A stretch of 64,000 nucleotides of DNA, taken from assembly GCF_014384905.1 (NCBI RefSeq), contig NZ_JACRSV010000001.1, positions 806,001-870,000 of the forward strand. Reading direction: 5' to 3'. The translations under genes were made by a program, and so were the position numbers. Of the stretch, positions 1-7,283 are shown piece by piece (the first letter of the stretch is position 1; the number at the start of each line of letters is the position of its first letter). Origin of the DNA: Fumia xinanensis. Its GTDB lineage: Bacteria; Bacillota; Clostridia; Oscillospirales; Ruminococcaceae. Below the pieces are notes generated by a model. It did not search any database. It had not been told where the DNA came from and was given only the letters and a program-made list of their open reading frames with translations.

Positions 1-1
1 G

Positions 2-1756
2 CTGACTGGATGGCAGGAAATCGCCAGCGAGTGGTACTATTTTAATCCAAACGGTTCTATGAAGCATGGATGGCTTTACACGGGGGATCAAACAACATTT
101 TATTATATGGGGGTTCCAGGCGACCCAGATACCGGAGCCATGTATACTGGAGGATGGTTGCACGATATTACTGGAAAGTGGTATTATATCAATGATGATG
201 GGAAAATGATCATGGGATGGAAAACAGTAAGTGGAAAAACTTACTATTTTCTGGATACTGACGTAGTAGATACCAGTGGGGAGATGGTCACGGGAACCCA
301 TACAGTGGATGGCGTTACGTATATGTTTGATTCTAAAGGAGTAAGGATCAATAGCGCCCCGCCATCAAATATCTCCAATCGGAGCTTATATGTGCTGTTT
401 TGTAATGATCTTGTAGATAAAGATGATAACCTTAACGCAGTCCACAATATCCAGACTTCAATGAAACGCATGGGGTATATGGACTGCACGTATTTGGCTA
501 TGCCATATTACCCGTATAAGGCATATGCACAACTGCCCTATAGTAACGTGGCTGTTTTACATGGTCATGGCGAACCCGGCGTCAGTTTTTATCAAGACCC
601 CAGCGCACAGAAGAAAAATGACAATCATATGTTCTCTTCCCATACATTAAGCGATGGAAGCACTTATAGCTCATATGGATATTGGGCTGATTTAAATGTC
701 ACAGTAGAAAAAGATGATTATTTCATCGAAGATTATTTGCCAGGACAGCTCAGTAATCTGGACTTTGTGTGCATAATTTCCTGTTACAGTGCCAGAAAAC
801 AATTGCTGAGGGATACTACTAAATATATGAATGAATCTATGGCGGGGGCGATACACAATAAGGGCGCTAAAGCAGTAATGGGTTATTATAATAGGGTGGC
901 AGGCGGAGAATTTTATGCAGACTTTCTTTTTAACTATTTGGAACAGGGGCAAGATATAAAGACTGCTATTAAAAGCGCTAACGAGCAATATGCGCATCTT
1001 TATGGCGTACCGGATCCTAACGCCAAGGAACCTACATCTCCGCACCATCCTAAAAATCAACGCTTTGTGGGAAACGGTTCGATTTGTTTAAATAAATCTT
1101 TCAGTAATGACTCATATTCTCAAATACCAGATAATTGGATTTATCGTACCCCTGTAAAAGTTGCTCCTTCTCTCGACTACACGGGTACTGAACAGTTCAA
1201 AATATCCAAGCTGTATCACGTAGTAAATAATGTGGACGCTGTCATTAAAACAGACTATTTTACAAAAGATGGGATCGAATACGGATATGATGAAACCGGA
1301 AGGCTTGTGTCTATCGATATGAATCGGGAGTACACAGAAAAATCGCCGGACGAGGTAACGGAAGAAAGAATGCTTCAATCGCTTCGAACCCAATTGAGCG
1401 GGTGGATTCCGGATGCAGAGTACTATGATGTTTCTCTCTTTATGGAATCTATTGGCGGATATCAGGCTATGATGGAAAATGAAATGAACGACATCATTGC
1501 AGCATATTTTGACGAAGCCGGAAAGTTAGATCGAGTTATTATAGATTACAAAAACACATTTGTGCCCACAGTAGAACAGCAAGCACACTATGAGGCGGAG
1601 TTGGAGAAATACCTGTCAGAAAAAGCCGGAACCTATTCCAGTTACACCATAGAGACAGAATACAGGTCAGTTCAGGATAAAAATTTTGCCATTTATACCA
1701 TCTATTTTGATAAAGAGGGTGGGGGTTCCTGGGCAGAAAAAATCGCCGTTGGATGA
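2..1756 (+). CDS. Cell-wall-binding repeat protein with possible caspase-like (clan CD) domain, 5' partial
   Basis: The reading frame is open from base 2, so the N-terminus lies outside the window. The visible N-terminal ~115 residues are aromatic/glycine repeats (GW..YYF..DGKM, WYYINDDGKM) of the choline-binding/cell-wall-binding type, which dock proteins to the wall. A globular region follows with a hydrophobic strand ending in VLHGHG (about nt 545-570) and a second strand ending in CIISCYSA (about nt 770-795). A His-Gly after one strand and a Cys after another is the arrangement of caspase/gingipain/CHAT-type cysteine peptidases, so a clan CD protease is plausible but inferred. The C-terminal ~190 residues form a domain repeated in the next gene. 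It is followed 25 nt later by that gene, suggesting one operon. The catalytic assignment is uncertain; wall binding is well supported. Confidence 0.75.
   Translation: MTGWQEIASEWYYFNPNGSMKHGWLYTGDQTTFYYMGVPGDPDTGAMYTGGWLHDITGKWYYINDDGKMIMGWKTVSGKTYYFLDTDVVDTSGEMVTGTHTVDGVTYMFDSKGVRINSAPPSNISNRSLYVLFCNDLVDKDDNLNAVHNIQTSMKRMGYMDCTYLAMPYYPYKAYAQLPYSNVAVLHGHGEPGVSFYQDPSAQKKNDNHMFSSHTLSDGSTYSSYGYWADLNVTVEKDDYFIEDYLPGQLSNLDFVCIISCYSARKQLLRDTTKYMNESMAGAIHNKGAKAVMGYYNRVAGGEFYADFLFNYLEQGQDIKTAIKSANEQYAHLYGVPDPNAKEPTSPHHPKNQRFVGNGSICLNKSFSNDSYSQIPDNWIYRTPVKVAPSLDYTGTEQFKISKLYHVVNNVDAVIKTDYFTKDGIEYGYDETGRLVSIDMNREYTEKSPDEVTEERMLQSLRTQLSGWIPDAEYYDVSLFMESIGGYQAMMENEMNDIIAAYFDEAGKLDRVIIDYKNTFVPTVEQQAHYEAELEKYLSEKAGTYSSYTIETEYRSVQDKNFAIYTIYFDKEGGGSWAEKIAVG
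1231..1710 (+). repeat. 480-bp direct repeat, copy 1
   Basis: This block inside the first gene matches 1958-2437 base for base, with about four single-base differences by eye, at a constant offset of 727. Sequence immediately before and after is clearly diverged, which points to recent gene conversion or a very recent partial duplication. Confidence 0.95.
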
Positions 1757-1781
1757 CAGTGTGTAATCGAGGAGGCGTACC

Positions 1782-2498
1782 ATGAAAAAGAAAGTCCTTT
1801 GGATTTCGCTCACGGCGGTTCTTGTGGTAATTATCACCGTGGTCAGTATTGTTTTAGTGCGGACGGCGACTCCGCTTTCTATGAAAGATGATCCTTCTCT
1901 GAAATATGTAGGCAGCGAACAGATTAAAATGTCTGAGATTTATGATGTGGTCAATGGTGTGGACGCTGTCATTAAAACAGACTATTTTACAAAAGATGGG
2001 ATCGAATACGGATATGATGAAACCGGAAGGCTTGTGTCTATCGATATGAATCGGGAGTACACAGAAAAATCGTCGGACGAGGTAACGGAAGAAAGAATGC
2101 TTCAATCGCTTCGAACCCAATTGAGCGGGTGGATTCCGGATGCAGAGTACTATGATGTTTCTCTCTTTATGGAATCTATTGGCGGATATCAGGCTATGAT
2201 GGAAAATGAAATGAACGACATCATTGCAGCATATTTTGACGAAGCCGGAAAGTTGGATCGAGTTATTATAGATTACAAAAACACATTCGTGCCCACAGTA
2301 GAACAGCAAGCACACTATGAGGCGGAGTTGGAGAAATACCTGTCAGAAAAAGCCGGAACCTATTCCAGTTATACCATAGAGACAGAATACAGGTCAGTTC
2401 AGGATAAAAATTTTGCCATTTATACCATCTATTTTGAAAGGGATGTAGCAACGGGCAACTATTCAGACACTTGGCCTCAAACAATCGCCATTGGGTAA
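1782..2498 (+). CDS. Membrane-anchored protein sharing the C-terminal domain of the upstream wall protein
   Basis: 238 residues. The N-terminus MKKK followed by a ~22-residue hydrophobic stretch is an uncleaved signal anchor or signal peptide, so the rest should face outside. The remainder (from about residue 45) is the same acidic alpha/beta domain that ends the preceding protein, nearly identical in sequence. A good RBS (gaggagg) precedes the ATG. It has no catalytic motif that I recognise. It could act as a decoy, inhibitor or partner of the upstream wall protein, but that is speculation. The gene lies 25 nt after the upstream stop and 14 nt before the next start, so the three are probably cotranscribed. 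Confidence 0.8.
   Translation: MKKKVLWISLTAVLVVIITVVSIVLVRTATPLSMKDDPSLKYVGSEQIKMSEIYDVVNGVDAVIKTDYFTKDGIEYGYDETGRLVSIDMNREYTEKSSDEVTEERMLQSLRTQLSGWIPDAEYYDVSLFMESIGGYQAMMENEMNDIIAAYFDEAGKLDRVIIDYKNTFVPTVEQQAHYEAELEKYLSEKAGTYSSYTIETEYRSVQDKNFAIYTIYFERDVATGNYSDTWPQTIAIG
1958..2437 (+). repeat. 480-bp direct repeat, copy 2
   Basis: Second copy of the block at 1231-1710, about four mismatches, three of them silent. It encodes residues ~60-218 of the 238-residue protein. Confidence 0.95.
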
Positions 2499-2512
2499 AA
2501 GTTTTGTAAAAG

Positions 2513-3040
2513 ATGTCAATCATGCGAAAGAAAGTAGCTTGGATAATACTTGTTGTGGTTATGACTGTTACCGCTGCACTCAGTATGATTTTCATATGGC
2601 CGGTTCCTTCGTTTGAAAAAGAACGTGATCTCCCGATACTATATCAAAAAATCGCAGCATATCTGATGGATGATTATCTGATTAAATTTAATGCTATCCA
2701 TCAAACCGAGGGAGAAGTGGCCTTGTTTGATTTGTACAAAGTCGATTTGTCAGAAGATCAGAGAGAGGAAATATTAGAGTATCTTGAAAAGAAATATCCT
2801 CCGGTCAACTTCAATGAACCCGTTCAGATGACTAGCGGGGGATATATCGTCGGCTCATATCCTGTTTGTGAAATACGTAATTTATATAAGATAAAAGCAT
2901 GGGGGAGGTACTATCAGGCTGTATTCTGTCAATTGCAATGGGCAGATGAGCATGGTTGGCTACAATATACACAATTTAAGCTTTCTTATGTATTTAAAAA
3001 TGGACAGTGGAAGTTCCTTGAAGAAAGCGTGGTTACTTAA
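2513..3040 (+). CDS. Membrane-anchored hypothetical protein
   Basis: 175 residues. The start MSIMRKK followed by ~20 hydrophobic residues resembles the signal anchor of the preceding protein (MKKKVLWI versus MRKKVAWI), suggesting a related origin for the N-terminus. The extracytoplasmic part is mixed alpha/beta and unlike the duplicated domain; no family is recognised. It follows the previous stop by 14 nt and is probably the last gene of this three-gene unit. An alternative ATG lies three codons downstream. Function unknown. Confidence 0.7.
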   Translation: MSIMRKKVAWIILVVVMTVTAALSMIFIWPVPSFEKERDLPILYQKIAAYLMDDYLIKFNAIHQTEGEVALFDLYKVDLSEDQREEILEYLEKKYPPVNFNEPVQMTSGGYIVGSYPVCEIRNLYKIKAWGRYYQAVFCQLQWADEHGWLQYTQFKLSYVFKNGQWKFLEESVVT

Positions 3041-3108
3041 GCTGATGAATACGACCGACATATAGAACAATAAGGCTGCGCATATCAATATATAAATGTT
3101 TAAAAAAT

Positions 3109-3134
3109 AGGGAGTAGATTAATATCTGCTCCCT
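3109..3134. terminator. Bidirectional terminator between convergent units
   Basis: Near-perfect inverted repeat AGGGAGTAGAT / ATCTGCTCCCT with one G-U pair. Read on the minus strand it is followed by six T, so it fits best as the end of the dinB operon; it also lies after the last plus-strand gene at 3040. Confidence 0.75.
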
Positions 3135-3185
3135 AAAACTTTATATTATAATCCACCATTACATCTTGGAATTCTTGTATTGCAT

Positions 3186-3761
3186 TTACGACACCGCCAC
3201 TTTTTCAAGCAACGGCCCTTGCCTATACAAAATCTCTAATGCCCTATTGGGATTACCTATCCAGTCGGATAACTCATTTTCACTTAGCACCACTGGCATT
3301 CGATTGTGGATATCTGATACAGATTTATTGGCTGCTGTCGTGAGAATCACCATCCGGCGCTCGTCTCCGTAATCATTATACAGCCCTGCCAAATACAGCG
3401 CTCCACCGCTTGGACAATTGAAAAGATACTTTATCTTCTCCTTATCCTGCGTCCACTCGTAGAATCCGGTCGTCGGGACGACACACCGGCGAGTCTGTAG
3501 GCTCTCCTTAAATGTCCGTTTTTCCTCAGCAGTTTCCGACCGGGCGTTGATAATGACACCTTTATTCCTGAAGTTGGGGAATCCCCAGATTACCGGCTGT
3601 GGACGGAGCTCATTTTGTTCTTGTACCAACACCGCCACCTGATTTGTGGGGTAAATCTCCCCTGTCTTTATAGAGGAAGCCCCGTATTTGCGCTGCACCT
3701 CTTCAATGATTTTGCTGATCTCCCGGCTTTCTTCCGCTGAAAAATTATATCTTCCACACAT
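3186..3761 (-). CDS. SOS response-associated peptidase (SRAP/YedK/HMCES family)
   Basis: 191 residues, the usual family length. The protein begins MCGRYNF, so Cys2 becomes the N-terminal residue after Met removal and forms the thiazolidine crosslink with abasic sites in single-stranded DNA. Other family hallmarks are visible: NARSET near residue 78, TGFYEW with the catalytic Glu near 103, and HNRMP with the catalytic His near 150. It shields abasic sites during replication. The gene overlaps the preceding small gene by one base and sits in a LexA-controlled operon with DNA polymerase IV, which fits a joint role in damage tolerance. Confidence 0.95.
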   Translation of the reverse strand: MCGRYNFSAEESREISKIIEEVQRKYGASSIKTGEIYPTNQVAVLVQEQNELRPQPVIWGFPNFRNKGVIINARSETAEEKRTFKESLQTRRCVVPTTGFYEWTQDKEKIKYLFNCPSGGALYLAGLYNDYGDERRMVILTTAANKSVSDIHNRMPVVLSENELSDWIGNPNRALEILYRQGPLLEKVAVS

Positions 3762-4009
3762 TATTGCATCACCTTCGCTTCAACGAACCATTTATTTTCT
3801 TCCAAATACAAAAATGTCCGCACCCCATTAATCTGGCAAGTATATCGGATGCCAGCCCCGCCTACTTTAAGGGAGGCTCTCCTATCCACTGATAATATCT
3901 TATCTATTTCATATCGAGTGCCATCGTCCCAGAGCACTTCAAGAGGGCGAATCTTTCCATCAGCAGAAAACTCCGTGATCACATCGACATATTTCTTAAT
4001 TCTCTCCAT
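3761..4009 (-). CDS. Small conserved protein of the dinB operon
   Basis: 82 residues, predicted mostly beta strands (DVITEFSADGKIRPLEVLW, YTCQINGVRTFLYLE, KWFVEAKV), with no recognised catalytic motif. Starts four bases after the stop of the polymerase gene and ends overlapping the SRAP gene, so it is translated from the same SOS-induced message. Proteins like this occur beside Y-family polymerases in Clostridia as far as I recall; a partner or accessory role is inference only. Confidence 0.8.
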   Translation of the reverse strand: MERIKKYVDVITEFSADGKIRPLEVLWDDGTRYEIDKILSVDRRASLKVGGAGIRYTCQINGVRTFLYLEENKWFVEAKVMQ

Positions 4010-4013
4010 CGTC

Positions 4014-5252
4014 TCACCTCAAAAAGCTCACGGGATGAATATTGTGATCGTCGTAGGGGTTGCACCCTGATAAAGCCCTGTCCGCCAGCATAAGCCCTCT
4101 TTGTACAGCAAAATTGCCAAATCTGCTTTTGAGGCCATCCACCGTCTGTTCCAGTATCTCCATTTTTCGGCGCTTTATATCATCACCCATAAAATCAAGC
4201 TGTTCCGGCACCGTATCCGGCACCAGATCCCCCACGGACAATCCAAGGCTCCGAATCGGCATCTCCCACTTGTAATTTGCATGAAAAATCCCCATGGCTT
4301 CCCGCGTAATATCAGTTGCAAGGCTCGTATATCTGCCAATCTTATGCTGCCTCACAAAAGATTTCAAGGCACAATCCCGCACTTGAATTGAGATTACCCG
4401 CCCCTTTAGCCCATGGTCCCGGAGCCGCCTTGCAATGCTCTCTGCCAGCAGTTGCAGGATTATCCTTACATCATTATCGTTGTAGAGGTCTCGCGGTGTC
4501 GTGGTGCTATTTCCTATAGATTTGATGACCTGTTCTGTATCACAACGCGCCACCGGAGTATCATCGCGCCCCTGCGCAAATACCCACAGCATATCTCCTA
4601 TTTTGCCCATCCACCGGTGAAGATTTTCCACAGGCGTGGTAGCAAGCTCCCCAATGGTGTATACTCGGCGCTCATTTAGCTTTCGGCTAGTATCCCTTCC
4701 CACCATCAGCAAATCGCTCACCGGCAGCGGCCATACAATCTCCCTATAATTATCGGGTGTGATATTCGTAATGCCGCAGGGCTTCTTATAATCACTCCCC
4801 AGCTTGGCGAAAATCTTATTATAGGATACTCCGATGCTCACGGTTATTCCCAGTTCCCGCCAAACAGTCTGCTGGATTTCTTTTGCGATTGCTTCACCAT
4901 CTCCAAATGTGGTACTGCCGGTCACATCAAGCCAATTTTCGTCGAGGCCAAAGGGCTCTACCTGATCTGTATATCGCATATAGATGTCACGGCAAAGGTG
5001 AGAAAAACGCATATAGAGCCGAAAATCAGGAGGTACGATTACCAAATCTTTGCATTTCTGCTTGGCCTGCCACAGCACATCCCCGGTCTGAATACCGTAT
5101 TTTTTGGCAATCTGATTTTTTGCTAGAATGATGCCGTGTCTCTGTTCCGGGTCGCCTCCTACCGCCAGTGGCTTATTGCGCAACTCCGGACGGTGCAATG
5201 CCTCCACACTCGCGTAAAAGGCATCACAGTCAACATGCAATATGGTTCTCAA
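4014..5252 (-). CDS. dinB: DNA polymerase IV (Y-family translesion polymerase)
   Basis: 412 residues from a TTG start. Y-family hallmarks: HVDCDAFYASVE at the N-terminus with the first catalytic Asp and the steric-gate region, then SIGVSYNKIFAKLGSDYKKP with the SxxKxxAK-type palm motif, a thumb with the DLLMVG helix-hairpin-helix, and a little-finger domain. It copies past lesions at the cost of fidelity. The start is chosen as the TTG at 5250-5252 because a Shine-Dalgarno sequence (AAGGCGAGGTG) precedes it. The upstream in-frame ATG at 5312 falls inside the promoter -35 box and cannot be on the transcript. First gene of a three-gene SOS operon. The C-terminus lacks an obvious QLSLF-type clamp tail. 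Confidence 0.95.
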   Translation of the reverse strand: MRTILHVDCDAFYASVEALHRPELRNKPLAVGGDPEQRHGIILAKNQIAKKYGIQTGDVLWQAKQKCKDLVIVPPDFRLYMRFSHLCRDIYMRYTDQVEPFGLDENWLDVTGSTTFGDGEAIAKEIQQTVWRELGITVSIGVSYNKIFAKLGSDYKKPCGITNITPDNYREIVWPLPVSDLLMVGRDTSRKLNERRVYTIGELATTPVENLHRWMGKIGDMLWVFAQGRDDTPVARCDTEQVIKSIGNSTTTPRDLYNDNDVRIILQLLAESIARRLRDHGLKGRVISIQVRDCALKSFVRQHKIGRYTSLATDITREAMGIFHANYKWEMPIRSLGLSVGDLVPDTVPEQLDFMGDDIKRRKMEILEQTVDGLKSRFGNFAVQRGLMLADRALSGCNPYDDHNIHPVSFLR

Positions 5253-5269
5253 GTCTTTCACCTCGCCTT

Positions 5270-5281
5270 GAACATCTGTTC
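5270..5281. promoter_or_regulatory. LexA (SOS) box
   Basis: GAACATCTGTTC is a perfect match to the Firmicute LexA/DinR palindrome GAAC-N4-GTTC. It lies just downstream of the -10 of the dinB promoter, where LexA would block initiation. Confidence 0.92.
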
Positions 5282-5283
5282 TT

Positions 5284-5312
5284 ATTATAGCAAGGTATAG
5301 CGCAGATTTCAA
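5284..5312 (-). promoter_or_regulatory. dinB operon promoter
   Basis: On the minus strand TTGAAA (5307-5312) and TATAAT (5284-5289) are separated by 17 bases, a near-consensus sigma-A promoter directly upstream of the LexA box. Confidence 0.9.
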
Positions 5313-5329
5313 AGGTAATTACTGGAAAC

Positions 5330-5358
5330 AAAAAGGCCGGAGGCAAATCGCCCCCGGC
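5330..5358 (-). terminator. Rho-independent terminator
   Basis: Stem GCCGGGGGC / GCCTCCGGC with one mismatch, followed on the minus strand by CTTTTTG. It lies between the small RHH gene unit and the dinB promoter. Confidence 0.7.
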
Positions 5359-5383
5359 TCAAATATTTTTTTCCAAAAACCAA

Positions 5384-5417
5384 AAGCCGCAAGAATGTGC
5401 GCACATCCTCACGGCTT
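5384..5417. terminator. Long palindrome, probable terminator of the RHH gene
   Basis: A 34-bp imperfect palindrome centred on GTGCGCAC with outer arms AAGCCG/CGGCTT. On the minus strand it is followed by TTTGGTTTTTGG, so it can terminate transcription coming from 5475-5648. Confidence 0.6.
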
Positions 5418-5474
5418 GATTGGTTCGGCTTTTGCAAAGAATATTGTATCGCAACACAATCGCAATTGCAACCT

Positions 5475-5648
5475 CTATTCCCTCAACTCTTTCTCAATCG
5501 CCTCCACAATAAAAGCGTTCAAGCTCATGCCGCGACTTTCGGCGTGGGCCTTTATTTTTTCCTTTTGGCCTTTTTTCACCTGCACAATTATCCTATCATA
5601 TTTTTCAGCTTGATATTTATTTTTATACGCAGTTATTTTCGTTCCCAT
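5475..5648 (-). CDS. Ribbon-helix-helix (Arc/CopG-type) DNA-binding protein
   Basis: 57 residues from the ATG at 5648, which has a strong RBS (GGGAGGTG) four bases upstream. The sequence DRIIVQVKKGQKEKIKAHA then SLNAFIVEAIEKEL is the beta-strand plus two-helix pattern of Arc-like repressors found on mobile elements. A TATAAT lies at 5666-5671. The gene diverges from a small plus-strand unit across three TGTACA-centred palindromes, so it probably represses both directions. An upstream TTG would add five residues but lies within the RBS region. Confidence 0.85.
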   Translation of the reverse strand: MGTKITAYKNKYQAEKYDRIIVQVKKGQKEKIKAHAESRGMSLNAFIVEAIEKELRE

Positions 5649-5685
5649 TTTATCACCTCCCAATCATTATACCTTATCTCAAGTG

Positions 5686-5766
5686 TCTTGTACACGATGA
5701 AAATCCATAAAATATCTTGTACAAGATTGTATATTTTGCCAATTGGAAATATCGTGTACACGATAT
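5686..5766. promoter_or_regulatory. Three TGTACA-centred operator palindromes
   Basis: TCTTGTACACGA (5686-5697), ATCTTGTACAAGAT (5714-5727) and ATATCGTGTACACGATAT (5749-5766) are variants of one palindrome. The third sits exactly between the -35 and -10 of the rightward promoter. The first abuts the leftward promoter of the RHH gene. Likely operators of the neighbouring RHH protein. Confidence 0.8.
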
Positions 5767-5771
5767 ATAAT
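5743..5771 (+). promoter_or_regulatory. Promoter of the small-peptide/recombinase unit
   Basis: TTGGAA (5743-5748), 17-base spacer filled by operator 3, TATAAT (5766-5771). It drives the genes from 5798 onward. Confidence 0.85.
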
Positions 5772-5797
5772 AGAAGCATAGAGAGGGGGTGATAAAA

Positions 5798-5938
5798 ATG
5801 AGCAAGCGAAAGCGGCAAAGGCCGCAAAACAAAAAGACTACCAAGCCAAAGATTGATGTTCGCACCATCTTAATCAGCGGCCTGATAGACTTGATAGTCG
5901 GAGCAATACTTATCCTGATCGACAAACTGCTCCACTAA
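5798..5938 (+). CDS. Small basic single-span membrane protein
   Basis: 46 residues with a good RBS (GAGAGGGGGTGA). The first ~20 residues are rich in Lys/Arg/Gln; the rest, from ILISGLIDLIVGAILILI, is one hydrophobic helix with Asp at each end. Such small proteins are common on Firmicute elements; whether it is a toxin-like peptide or a membrane anchor cannot be told. First gene of the RHH-repressed rightward unit. Confidence 0.7.
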   Translation: MSKRKRQRPQNKKTTKPKIDVRTILISGLIDLIVGAILILIDKLLH

Positions 5939-6007
5939 ATCACTGGGAGTGGGAATCCACCCACCCCCATTATATTAACTCCAACAGAAAAAGTCAAGGA
6001 GGGCGAA

Positions 6008-6088
6008 ATGAACGCATTGACGATATTGGGAACGATTCTAATCGCCTTTGGAATCGCAAAAGTAATCGTATATTTGTTGAAGAAATAA
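6008..6088 (+). CDS. 26-residue membrane peptide
   Basis: An ATG seven bases after a strong RBS (AAGGAGGGCG) opens a 26-codon frame, MNALTILGTILIAFGIAKVI and then a short LLKK tail: a single hydrophobic helix with a cationic end. This resembles holin-like or type I toxin peptides by general form only. It lies 15 nt before the next gene. Confidence 0.6.
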   Translation: MNALTILGTILIAFGIAKVIVYLLKK

Positions 6089-6103
6089 TGGGAGGAAAAT
6101 AAA

Positions 6104-6391
6104 ATGAAAAAATATTATGCTATGAACTTTGAAGCTTACAACGAAGGACAAGTCGCCCTATACAGCCCGGAATGCCGGGAGTTCGCGCTTACCACCTGCG
6201 GTGATATCGTATGCACCGAAAGCGATAATTGGGAAGATTGCTTCGAAAGCACTCCTTGGATCGATATGGACTGTGAAGCTGTAGAAAAGCTTTTCGTAGA
6301 ACAAGGGAAGGAAATCAGCACCGAAGAGCAATTGCGCGATCTGAATAGCTTCGGCCTGGAAGATTGGGTAAACGCAAAAGAGCAGGCGTAA
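6104..6391 (+). CDS. Acidic hypothetical protein
   Basis: 95 residues, strongly acidic, Trp- and Cys-containing (CTESDNWEDCFESTPWIDMDC). RBS GGGAGG precedes the ATG. The stop overlaps the ATG of the recombinase by one base (TAATG), so translation is coupled. No family recognised. Acidic small proteins near recombinases may modulate them; this is inference. Confidence 0.7.
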   Translation: MKKYYAMNFEAYNEGQVALYSPECREFALTTCGDIVCTESDNWEDCFESTPWIDMDCEAVEKLFVEQGKEISTEEQLRDLNSFGLEDWVNAKEQA

Positions 6392-7146
6392 TGAAAGCCG
6401 CGATCTATATCCGGGTGAGCACGGTAGAACAGGCAGAAGAGGGATATAGTCTGGCAGCGCAGGAGCGGTCGATCCGCTCCCATTGCCAAGCTAAAGGGTA
6501 CGAAGTATACGGCGTGTATGCGGATAGAGGTATCTCTGGAAAGGACATCGATCACCGGCCCGATATGCAGCGATTGCTCCGCGATGCGGATGAGAGAAAA
6601 TTTGATATTGTGGTAATTTGGGCTTTGAGCAGATTTACTAGGAGCGTCGCCGATCTTTATCAAATTTGCGAGAGATTCCAGCGCCTTGGAATCTCTCTTG
6701 AAAGCTGTACGGAGCCCTTTGATACTGGCACCGCCATGGGGCGGGCTATGCTGGGAATTATGAGCGTATTCGCCCAGATGGAGCGTGAGATTACCGGAGA
6801 ACGTGTCCGAGCCGCCATGCTGGAAAGAGCCCGGCAGGGAAAGCGCACCTGTTCCGAAGTGCTGGGATACGATATAGATGGGGATAGCCTCAAAATCAAT
6901 GCGCAAGAGGCCGAAATCGTCCAATATATTTTTAATCGCTATCTGGAATATCGCAATCTCTCTGCTGTCGCTGAGCTTTGCCGCTTGAAAGGGTACACTG
7001 GAAAACATGGCTGCAAGCCAAATGCCTATACCGTGAGAGTAATCCTCACGCGCCCAATATACGCCGGATACAATTTGTATTCCGGGCAGCTTTTTCGGGG
7101 AAACCACATGCCTTACACAATGACAGCGATGAATCTCAAATCATAG
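6391..7146 (+). pseudogene. Serine recombinase, C-terminally truncated
   Basis: 251 residues remain where large serine recombinases usually have 450-550. The catalytic resolvase domain is present: IYIRVST with the active Ser near residue 8, then the region DRGISGKDIDHRP and FTRSVADLYQI. After it comes the start of the recombinase domain (LGYDIDGDSL, NRPIYAGY-like TRPIYAGYNLYSG). The frame then runs into unrelated sequence and stops at 7146. In another frame from about 7095 the DNA encodes the tail of a dUTPase, so the recombinase 3' half has been lost by a deletion or recombination that joined two genes. The zinc ribbon and coiled coil needed for integration are missing, so it is unlikely to be an active integrase. 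Confidence 0.85.
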
Positions 7147-7268
7147 AACCGGACGAGCGTATCGCCCAATTGATCGTCCAGCCATATCTGAATGTTGAGC
7201 TTAAAGAGGTTGATCGTTTGTCAGACACAGAACGAGGTAGCGGGGAATTTGGATCAACAGGAAAATAG
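7095..7268 (+). pseudogene. dUTPase C-terminal fragment
   Basis: In the frame ending at 7268 the DNA encodes HNDSDESQIIEPDERIAQLI, then a VQPYL..VELKEVD segment and DTERGSGEFGSTGK. These are the conserved DERIAQL segment and the flexible C-terminal motif V (RGxGGFGSTG) of trimeric dUTPases, with one Gly changed to Glu. The first ~90 residues of a dUTPase are absent and replaced by the recombinase gene. No start codon with an RBS precedes it, so it is a remnant. Confidence 0.85.
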
Positions 7269-7283
7269 AAAAATAAAAGCTAT

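Noticed and set aside
5253..5312. ATG at 5312 as start of dinB
   Set aside because: It lies in the -35 box of the operon promoter, upstream of the expected transcript start, while the TTG at 5252 has an RBS and matches the family N-terminus.
6136..7107. Minus-strand frame of 323 codons opposite the serine recombinase
   Set aside because: Antisense to a recognisable recombinase catalytic domain; no RBS or family motif.
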